A stretch of DNA of 5,334 nt, from the NCBI GenBank assembly GCA_030150585.1, contig JASLFM010000255.1, positions 1 through 5,334 on the forward strand, given 5' to 3'. This stretch comes from Acidovorax sp. GTDB lineage: Bacteria; Pseudomonadota; Gammaproteobacteria; Burkholderiales; Burkholderiaceae_C. The notes beneath the pieces were generated by a model. The model saw nothing but the letters and a program-made list of their open reading frames with translations. It had not been told where the DNA came from and did not search any database. The position numbers were made by a program, and so were the translations under genes. Positions 1 to 5,040 of this stretch are shown here, piece by piece (the first letter of the stretch is position 1; every line of letters begins with the position of its first letter).

Positions 1-2049
1 GTCAACGGCCTGTCGTTCGCACTGCGCCAGCACCTTTCGGCGGCGCTGGACGCGGCCGTGGCGGACGCGGCCATCGACACGATCGTGCTCGCGGGCGAGG
101 GCCGCATGTTCTCGGGCGGTGCGGACATCCGCGAGTTCAACACGCCCCAAGGCGTGGCGGAACCCACCACGCCCCAGCTGATCCAGCGCATCGAAAACCT
201 GGGCAAGCCCGTGGTGGCGGCCATCCACGGCGCCGCCCTGGGTGGGGGCCTGGAGCTGGCCCTGGGCTGCCACTGGCGCGTGGCCGATGCCCAGGCGGTA
301 GTCGCCCTGCCCGAGGTGAAGCTGGGCCTGCTGCCTGGTGGTGGCGGAACGCAGCGCCTGCCCCGGCTCGTGGGCGTCGAGACGGCGCTGGACTGGATCG
401 TCTCGGGCAAGACCGTGGGCGCCGCCCAGGCCCTGGAGGCGGGCCTGCTGGACGTGGTGTTCGAAGGCGACTGGCTGTCGCAGGCCATCGCGTTCGCGGC
501 CGGGCTTGATCCCGCCCAGGCGCTGCGGCCCACGGGCACTCGTGCTGTTACGCCGCCTGCCGACGCGGTAGCGCTCTTCGGCGCCGCGCGCGAGAAGGCG
601 CGCAAGACCGCGCGGGGCCTGGACGCACCGCTGCAGTGCATCGCCTGCGTGGAGAAGTCGCAGGGTGGCACGTTGCAGGAGGGGCTGGCGTTCGAGCGGC
701 AGCGCTTCGTCGAACTCGTGAACGGCACGCAGTCCAAGGCGCTGCGTCACCTGTTCTTCAGCGAGCGCGAAGCCGCCAAGCCGCCGCTGGATGCACAGGG
801 CGCAGCCCTGCGCCCTGTGCAGCGCGTGGGCGTGATCGGCGCGGGCACGATGGGTGGCGGCATCGCCATGGCCTTCTCCAATGCGGGCTACACCGTGACG
901 CTGGTCGAGGTTGCCGATGCGGCCCTTGCCAAAGGCCTGGAGACGATCCGCCGCAACTACGCCGCCACGGTGGCCAAGGGCAAGCTGGACGAGGCGCAGA
1001 TGCAGGTGCGCCTGGCACGCATCCACGGCTCCACGGCCATGCAGGACCTCGCGCAGGCGGACCTGGTCATCGAGGCGGCCTTCGAGGACATCGCCGTCAA
1101 GCACGGCCTGTTCCAGCAACTGGATGCCATCGTCAGGCCTGGCGCCATTCTTGCGACCAACACCTCGCGGCTCGACATCAACGACATCGCCGCCGTGACG
1201 CGCCGCCCGCGGGACGTGGTGGGGCTGCACTTCTTCAGCCCCGCCCATGTCATGAAGCTGCTTGAGATCGTGCGCGGCCGGGCCACGGCGCCGGATGTGA
1301 TCGCCACGGTGCTCGATGTGGCCAGGCGCATCGGCAAGGTGCCCGCCGTGGTGGGCGTGTGCGACGGCTTTGTGGGCAACCGTATGGTGAGCCCCTACAC
1401 GCGCGAGGCGCACTTCCTGCTGGAGGAGGGCGCGAGCCCCGCGCAGGTGGACCAGGCTTTGGAGCGCTTCGGCATGGCCATGGGCCCGCTGCGCATGGGC
1501 GACATGGCGGGCCTGGACATCAGCTGGGCCGCGCGCAAGCGCCAGGCCCCCACTCGGCCCAGGCACCTGCGCTACTGCCACATCGCCGACCGGCTCTGCG
1601 AGTCGGGCCGCCTGGGGCAGAAGACGGGCGCGGGCTTCTACCGCTACGAACCGGGAAGCCGCGCCCCCGTGCCCGATCCGGCCGTGGAGGCGGTCGCCCG
1701 CGCCTGCGCCAGTGAGTCGGGCATCACGCGCCGCGCGATCACCGACGAGGAGATCGTGGAGCGCACCATGTACGCGCTGATCAACGAGGCTGCACGCATC
1801 CTGCAGGACGGCGTGGCGCGCCGCGGCAGCGACATCGACGTGATCTACGTGAACGGCTACGGCTTTCCCGCCGCGCGCGGCGGCCCGCTGTTCTATGCCG
1901 ACACCGTGGGCCTGCCCCAGGTGCTCGCGCGCATCGAGGAATTCCACCGCATCCACGGCCCGCTGTGGGAGCCCGCGCCGCTGCTCGCGCAGCTCGTGGC
2001 GCAGGGCCAGTCCCTCTCCAGCTACGTGGTGCCCAACGAACCCACCTGA
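1..2049 (+). CDS. Bifunctional enoyl-CoA hydratase / 3-hydroxyacyl-CoA dehydrogenase (FadB/FadJ type), 5' partial
   Basis: This soluble beta-oxidation enzyme hydrates trans-2-enoyl-CoA to 3-hydroxyacyl-CoA and oxidises that to 3-oxoacyl-CoA with NAD+. The reading frame is open from base 1 and the first codons (VNGLSFALRQHL) already read as a crotonase N-terminus, so perhaps 20-30 residues are missing; the GTG at 58 is internal, not the start. The crotonase domain (to about base 560) has the oxyanion-hole stretch FSGGADIREF and both catalytic glutamates, in GGGLELAL (codon 253) and LPEVKLGLLPGGGGTQ (codon 313). The dehydrogenase NAD site GAGTMGGG begins at codon 838 with GxGxxG. The His-Glu dyad lies in HFFSPAH (His codon 1228, Glu codon 1264), 12 residues apart as in E. 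coli FadB His450/Glu462, and the Asn of GFVGNRMV is at 1378. Two C-terminal dehydrogenase domains follow, with GQKTGAGFY and VNGYGFPAARGGP. All key residues are intact, so both half-reactions should work. The interdomain linker carries a perfect hairpin (792-821). Confidence 0.95.
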   Translation, partial: VNGLSFALRQHLSAALDAAVADAAIDTIVLAGEGRMFSGGADIREFNTPQGVAEPTTPQLIQRIENLGKPVVAAIHGAALGGGLELALGCHWRVADAQAVVALPEVKLGLLPGGGGTQRLPRLVGVETALDWIVSGKTVGAAQALEAGLLDVVFEGDWLSQAIAFAAGLDPAQALRPTGTRAVTPPADAVALFGAAREKARKTARGLDAPLQCIACVEKSQGGTLQEGLAFERQRFVELVNGTQSKALRHLFFSEREAAKPPLDAQGAALRPVQRVGVIGAGTMGGGIAMAFSNAGYTVTLVEVADAALAKGLETIRRNYAATVAKGKLDEAQMQVRLARIHGSTAMQDLAQADLVIEAAFEDIAVKHGLFQQLDAIVRPGAILATNTSRLDINDIAAVTRRPRDVVGLHFFSPAHVMKLLEIVRGRATAPDVIATVLDVARRIGKVPAVVGVCDGFVGNRMVSPYTREAHFLLEEGASPAQVDQALERFGMAMGPLRMGDMAGLDISWAARKRQAPTRPRHLRYCHIADRLCESGRLGQKTGAGFYRYEPGSRAPVPDPAVEAVARACASESGITRRAITDEEIVERTMYALINEAARILQDGVARRGSDIDVIYVNGYGFPAARGGPLFYADTVGLPQVLARIEEFHRIHGPLWEPAPLLAQLVAQGQSLSSYVVPNEPT
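792..821. repeat. Perfect 13-bp inverted repeat at the interdomain linker
   Basis: Bases 792-804 (TGCACAGGGCGCA) are the exact reverse complement of 809-821, with a 4-base spacer GCCC. The arms stop pairing at 791/822. The repeat encodes DAQGAALRPVQ, just before the Rossmann strand VGVIGAG, so it sits at the join between the hydratase and dehydrogenase domains. In mRNA it would form a very stable GC-rich hairpin. No second copy was noticed in the window. Confidence 0.85.
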
Positions 2050-2055
2050 ACGACC

Positions 2056-2457
2056 ATGACCGCCATCGCCCCATCCACGGGCGGCCCCGATGCCGCCTAT
2101 CTCCACCATCTGGCCCAGGGCCAGCTCCGCATCCAGCAGTGCGGCGCGTGCGCGAAGCACGTGTTCTACCCCCGAGTCGCCTGCCCGCATTGCGGCGCGT
2201 CCGATCTGCGCTGGGTCGATGCCAGCGGCCAGGGCACCGTCTATGCGTGCAGCGTGGTCATGGGCAAGCCCGGCACGGGCACCGACTACGCCATCGTGCT
2301 CGTGGACCTGGACGAGGGCGTGCGCATGATGGGCCGCGTGCAGGAGCACCCGCAGGACCGGGTGCGCATCGGCATGCGCGTGCAGGCCCGCATCGTGGAG
2401 CAGGACGGCAAGCCGCTTGTGGTCTTCGTTCCCCAAGGCGCGGGAGGTGCGCAATGA
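2056..2457 (+). CDS. Zn-ribbon / OB-fold (DUF35) protein, likely partner of the downstream thiolase-like enzyme
   Basis: This 133-residue protein has the DUF35 layout. An N-terminal helix (about 10-27) leads into a four-cysteine Zn ribbon, CGAC at 29-32 and CPHC at 43-46, with the linking KHVFYPRVAC typical of the family. A beta-rich OB fold (about 54-125) follows, with GQGTVYACSVV and the DLDEGVRMMGRV strand pair. Such proteins are usually encoded beside a thiolase-superfamily enzyme and form a complex with it. Known examples are the archaeal acetoacetyl-CoA thiolase/HMG-CoA synthase complex, ChsH2-Ltp2 in steroid side-chain degradation, PhlB in the PhlACB acyltransferase, and BbsA with BbsB. 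Here the stop overlaps the thiolase-like start by 4 bases, which favours 1:1 synthesis and complex formation. The ATG is fixed by the in-frame stop of the preceding gene 6 bases upstream. No Shine-Dalgarno-like sequence precedes it, so translation probably relies on coupling. The exact reaction served is unknown. Confidence 0.9.
   Translation: MTAIAPSTGGPDAAYLHHLAQGQLRIQQCGACAKHVFYPRVACPHCGASDLRWVDASGQGTVYACSVVMGKPGTGTDYAIVLVDLDEGVRMMGRVQEHPQDRVRIGMRVQARIVEQDGKPLVVFVPQGAGGAQ
2443..2447 (+). promoter_or_regulatory. Ribosome binding site of the thiolase-like gene
   Basis: GGAGG lies 6 bases before the ATG at 2454, inside the end of the DUF35 gene. It fixes the start at the 4-base ATGA overlap, although the open frame extends further upstream to about 1965. 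The protein from this ATG begins MSLQHLRGKAAIVGVG, which is the normal first strand of the thiolase fold. Confidence 0.8.
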
Positions 2458-3626
2458 GCCTCCAGCATTTGCGCGGCAAGGCCGCCATCGTGGGCGTGGG
2501 CCAGGCCGGGATCGGTGAGGCACCGGGCTTCAGCGCCATGGAAATCCTCGGCCAGGCCGCGCTCGCGGCGGTGGCCGATGCGGGGCTCACCCTGCGCGAC
2601 ATTGACGGCCTTGCCACCTGCAGCTCGGCGGCCAGCATGTGGGCGCTGCCGGTGGCCGAATACCTGGGCCTGCGGCCGCAGTTCATCGACAGCACCATGC
2701 TGGGCGGCTCCAGCTTCATCGCCCACCTGATGCCCGCGATGCTGGCGCTGGAGAGCGGCCAGTGCAACGCGGTGCTCGTGTGCTACGGCAGCACGCAGAA
2801 GACGGGCACGTTCTCGCGCAAGGCCATGTCGGAGGCGTTCCGCCTGATCGACCCGCTGCCCTACGAGCATCCCTACGCGCCCATCCAGCCGCTCACGTCC
2901 TACGCGCTGGCCGCGTCGCGCCACATGCACGAGTTCGGCACCACGCGCGAGCAGCTCGCCGAGGTGGCCGTGGCCGCGCGCCGCTGGGCGCAGCTCAACC
3001 CCGAGGCGGCGATGCGCGAACCGCTCAGCATCGGCGACGTTCTCTCCGCGCGCATGGTCTCCACGCCGCTCACGGTGCGCGACTGCTGCCTCGTCACCGA
3101 CGGCGCAGGCGCCTTCGTGCTCATGCGCGCGGACCGTGCCAGAGCGCAGGTGCGCAAGCCCGTGTACGTGCTCGGCAATGCCACGGCGGTGTGGAACCGG
3201 CAGATCTCATCCATGGAGAACCTCACCGTCACCGCCGCGTCGGAATCGGGCCGGCGAGCCTTCGAGATGGCGGGCCTTGCCCCATCGGACGTGGACGTGG
3301 TGGGCCTCTACGACGCCTTCACCATCAACACGCTGCTGTTCCTCGAAGACCTGGGCTTTTGCCAAAAGGGCGAGGCCGGCGCGTTCGTGGAGAACGGCGG
3401 CATCGCGCCGGGCGGGCGGCTGCCGGTCAACACCAACGGCGGCGGGCTTTCGTGCGTGCACCCGGGTATGTACGGCATCTTCCTCGTGATCGAAGCGGTG
3501 CGGCAGTTGCGCGGCGAATGTGGCGCGCGCCAGGTCAACGATGCGCGCATCGCCTTGGCGCACGGCAACGGCGGCACGCTGTCGAGCCAGTCCACGGCGA
3601 TTTTCGGTTTGGAGGAAACGCTGTGA
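2454..3626 (+). CDS. Thiolase-superfamily protein (SCP2/lipid-transfer type) without the thiolase cysteines
   Basis: The protein has 390 residues, normal for this subgroup. It opens with KAAIVGVGQAGIGEAPG and has the two-fold thiolase architecture, with an N-terminal half to about 245 and a C-terminal half from about 250. At the position of the nucleophilic cysteine it reads LGGSSF (residues 83-88), so Cys appears replaced by Gly. The C-terminal CxG motif is replaced by AHGNGG (His 370). A histidine is kept in CVHPGMYG (His 336). Tyrosines occur in GLYDAFT (Tyr 286) and HPGMYG (Tyr 340). In the steroid-degrading aldolase Ltp2, catalysis has been attributed to two tyrosines of the C-terminal half; I infer, without an alignment, that these may correspond. 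With the overlapping DUF35 gene this suggests a two-subunit acyl-CoA lyase (retro-aldolase) or acyl transfer enzyme rather than a standard beta-ketothiolase. Family membership is secure; reaction and substrate are not. Confidence 0.88.
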   Translation: MSLQHLRGKAAIVGVGQAGIGEAPGFSAMEILGQAALAAVADAGLTLRDIDGLATCSSAASMWALPVAEYLGLRPQFIDSTMLGGSSFIAHLMPAMLALESGQCNAVLVCYGSTQKTGTFSRKAMSEAFRLIDPLPYEHPYAPIQPLTSYALAASRHMHEFGTTREQLAEVAVAARRWAQLNPEAAMREPLSIGDVLSARMVSTPLTVRDCCLVTDGAGAFVLMRADRARAQVRKPVYVLGNATAVWNRQISSMENLTVTAASESGRRAFEMAGLAPSDVDVVGLYDAFTINTLLFLEDLGFCQKGEAGAFVENGGIAPGGRLPVNTNGGGLSCVHPGMYGIFLVIEAVRQLRGECGARQVNDARIALAHGNGGTLSSQSTAIFGLEETL

Positions 3627-3655
3627 ACGCACAAGGCAAGGAGCCGGCATGCTGA
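3623..3655 (+). other. Possible 10-codon coupling ORF between the thiolase-like and CoA-transferase genes
   Basis: GTG at 3623 overlaps the thiolase-like stop (GTGA) and opens a short frame, (M)NAQGKEPAC, ending at TGA 3653-3655, just past the next gene's ATG at 3649. A GGAGG at 3611-3615 stands 7 bases before the GTG, a normal ribosome-binding distance. It also simply encodes Glu-Glu of the thiolase-like tail, so chance is a serious alternative. If translated, it would carry ribosomes across the 22-base gap onto the CoA-transferase start. Confidence 0.2.
3638..3643 (+). promoter_or_regulatory. Ribosome binding site of CoA-transferase subunit A
   Basis: AAGGAG lies 5 bases before the ATG at 3649. 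This decides the start, because the same frame is open back to at least 3520. From 3649 the protein begins MLNKVTPSMHEAV, matching the usual beginning of this subunit. Confidence 0.8.
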
Positions 3656-4335
3656 ACAAAGTGACTCCCTCGATGCATGAGGCCGTGCGCGACGTGCGTG
3701 ACGGCGCGACGATCCTCATCGGCGGCTTCGGCATCTCCGGCGTGCCCACCGAACTCGTCTGCGCGCTGCTGGACCAGGGCGCGCGCGAACTCACCATCGT
3801 CAACAACAACGCGGGCAACGGCAAGATCGGCCTGAGCCAGCTGGTGGAGGCCGGGCGCGTGCGGCGCATGGTGTGCTCGTTCGCGCGCTCCTCCAACCCC
3901 GTGGAACCCAACGCCGCTGCGTTCGCCGCGTGGTACCGCGCCGGCAAGATCGAACTCGAATGCGTGCCCCAGGGCACGATGGCCGAGCGCATGCGCGCGG
4001 CGGGCTCGGGCCTGGGGCCGTTCTTCACACCCACCTCGTACGGCACGCGCCTGGCCGAGGGCAAGGAAACCCGCGTCATCGACGGCGTGGGCTATGTGCT
4101 GGAGCAGCCGCTGCACGGCGACTTCGCCTTCGTGAAGGCGCAGACGGCGGACCCCTGGGGCAACCTCATGTACCGCAACGCGGAGCGCAACTTCGGCCCC
4201 GTCATGTGCATGGCCGCCAAGGTGGCCGTGGCGCAGGTGGACGAAATCGTGCCGCTGGGCACGCTCGTGCCCGAGCACGTGGCAACGCCTGGCATCTTCG
4301 TGCAGCGCGTGGTACAGGTGGGAGGACGGGCATGA
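3649..4335 (+). CDS. 3-oxoacid CoA-transferase, subunit A (PcaI/ScoA type)
   Basis: This is the 228-residue alpha subunit of a family I CoA-transferase, which moves CoA from a donor such as succinyl-CoA to a 3-oxo acid such as 3-oxoadipate or acetoacetate. Residues 18-33 fit the CoA-transferase subunit 1 signature (DG, three aliphatics, GGF, GxP: DGATILIGGFGISGVP). The conserved LTIVNNNAGNG follows at about 48-58, then VPQGTMAER at about 106 and GLGPFFTPTSYGT at about 122-134. The late GNLMYRNAERNFGP and ATPGIFVQRVVQ motifs are also typical. Length is normal and no key segment is missing. The catalytic glutamate is in subunit B, whose gene overlaps by 4 bases (ATGA at 4332-4335). The pattern resembles PcaI of protocatechuate degradation and ScoA about equally, and no other pca gene is in view, so the acceptor acid is left open. 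The neighbours suggest an acid from the same breakdown pathway. Confidence 0.93.
   Translation: MLNKVTPSMHEAVRDVRDGATILIGGFGISGVPTELVCALLDQGARELTIVNNNAGNGKIGLSQLVEAGRVRRMVCSFARSSNPVEPNAAAFAAWYRAGKIELECVPQGTMAERMRAAGSGLGPFFTPTSYGTRLAEGKETRVIDGVGYVLEQPLHGDFAFVKAQTADPWGNLMYRNAERNFGPVMCMAAKVAVAQVDEIVPLGTLVPEHVATPGIFVQRVVQVGGRA
4321..4325 (+). promoter_or_regulatory. Ribosome binding site of CoA-transferase subunit B
   Basis: GGAGG lies 6 bases before the ATG at 4332, within the last codons of subunit A. This spacing favours 4332 over the second in-frame ATG at 4338, which would sit 12 bases away. Confidence 0.75.
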
Positions 4336-5003
4336 CGATGAACATCCAACGGCTCAGCCGCACCGAGATGGCGGCCAAGGTGGCTAACGACATTCCCGAC
4401 GGCAGCTACGTCAACCTGGGGATCGGCATTCCCACGCTGATCTCCAAATGCCTGCCGCCGGGCCGCGACGTGATCCTGCACAGCGAGAACGGCATCCTGG
4501 GCATGGGCCCCGCGCCCGCGGGCGGCGCCGTGGACCTGAGCCTCATCAACGCGAGCAAGGAGCCGGTCACGCTGCTGCCGGGGGCGTCCATCACTGACCA
4601 CGTGACCTCGTTCGCCATGATGCGCGGCGGGCACATCGACCTCACCGTGCTTGGTGCGTTCCAGGTCTCCAGCCAGGGCGATCTGGCCAACTGGGACACC
4701 GGCGCGCACGACGCGATCCCCGCCGTGGGCGGCGCCATGGACCTCGTGGTCGGCGCGCGGCAGGTCTTCGTGGTCATGGAGCACGTGAGCAAGACGGGCG
4801 AGCCCAAGATCGTCACCGAATGTACCTACCCGCTCACGGGCGCGCGCGTGGTGGACCGTATCTACACGGATTGCGCGGTCATCGACGTCACGGCACAGGG
4901 GCTCGTGGTGCGGTGGATGTGCGCGGGGCTTGCCTTCGAGGATTTACAGCGCATGACCGCAGCACCCCTGCAGTGGGGGGGAGGGGGGCATCCACGCCCA
5001 TAA
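4332..5003 (+). CDS. 3-oxoacid CoA-transferase, subunit B (PcaJ/ScoB type)
   Basis: This 223-residue beta subunit carries the catalytic glutamate, which forms the glutamyl-CoA thioester. The Glu is residue 52 in LHSENGILG, which fits the CoA-transferase subunit 2 signature. Around it are GSYVNLGIGIPTLI (about 28-41), then ITDHVTSFAMMRGGHIDLTV, GAFQVSSQGDLANW and DAIPAVGGAMDLVVGA, all standard for PcaJ/ScoB. It overlaps subunit A by ATGA, as expected for a heteromer with fixed stoichiometry. The usual family ending FEDLQRMTAAPLQW is followed by a glycine-rich tail GGGGHPRP encoded by a G7-A-G6 tract (4975-4988) directly before TAA. Loss or gain of one G would remove this stop, and the shifted frames stay open for at least 65 codons. 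The acceptor acid (3-oxoadipate, acetoacetate or another) cannot be decided from sequence alone. This is the last gene of the operon. Confidence 0.93.
   Translation: MTMNIQRLSRTEMAAKVANDIPDGSYVNLGIGIPTLISKCLPPGRDVILHSENGILGMGPAPAGGAVDLSLINASKEPVTLLPGASITDHVTSFAMMRGGHIDLTVLGAFQVSSQGDLANWDTGAHDAIPAVGGAMDLVVGARQVFVVMEHVSKTGEPKIVTECTYPLTGARVVDRIYTDCAVIDVTAQGLVVRWMCAGLAFEDLQRMTAAPLQWGGGGHPRP
4975..4988 (+). repeat. G7-A-G6 tract at the 3' end of subunit B
   Basis: Seven Gs (4975-4981), one A and six Gs (4983-4988) encode Gly-Gly-Gly-Gly at the extreme C-terminus of CoA-transferase subunit B. Further G tracts follow at 5029-5033 and 5050-5053. It is a candidate for polymerase slippage, sequencing error or G-quadruplex formation; no function is shown by sequence. 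Confidence 0.8.
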
Positions 5004-5040
5004 CATCGCTGCCGTCAGCTTGCCCGCAGGGGGCGGCCCA
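5004..5040. other. Convergent intergenic junction without a clear terminator
   Basis: These 37 bases separate the operon's last stop (TAA 5001-5003) from the convergent stop (TGA on the minus strand, 5041-5043). A weak stem can be drawn between GCTGCC (5008-5013) and GGCGGC (5032-5037) with one G-U pair and an 18-base loop. There is no U tract on either strand, so I do not call an intrinsic terminator. Confidence 0.5.

Noticed and set aside
58..60. GTG at 58 as the start of the bifunctional enzyme
   Set aside because: The frame is open to base 1, and the residues before the GTG match the expected crotonase N-terminal strand and helix, so the gene is simply cut by the window edge.
636..1715. 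Plus-strand alternative frames inside the bifunctional enzyme gene
   Set aside because: Arg/Gly/Ala-rich translations without motifs, overlapping a frame with intact catalytic residues; these are shadows of high-G+C coding sequence.
1868..1883. 16-base perfect palindrome of CCG/CGG repeats
   Set aside because: It is low-complexity GC sequence encoding PAARGG in a conserved GFPAARGGP motif. It has no spacer and is adequately explained by codon choice.
1965..2453. Upstream extension of the thiolase-like frame to about 1965
   Set aside because: The extension overlaps the DUF35 gene and the end of gene 1 and has a shadow-like Arg/Pro-rich composition. The ATG at 2454 has a good ribosome site and begins the normal thiolase fold.
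3207..4784. Long open frames on the minus strand opposite the thiolase-like and CoA-transferase genes
   Set aside because: They lie antisense to genes with clear family motifs. Their composition (rich in His, Arg, Ala, Gly) is what G/C-ending codons produce when read backwards, and none shows a recognisable domain.
5008..5037. Possible intrinsic terminator between the convergent genes
   Set aside because: The stem is only 6 bp with a G-U pair and an 18-base loop, and no U tract follows on either strand.
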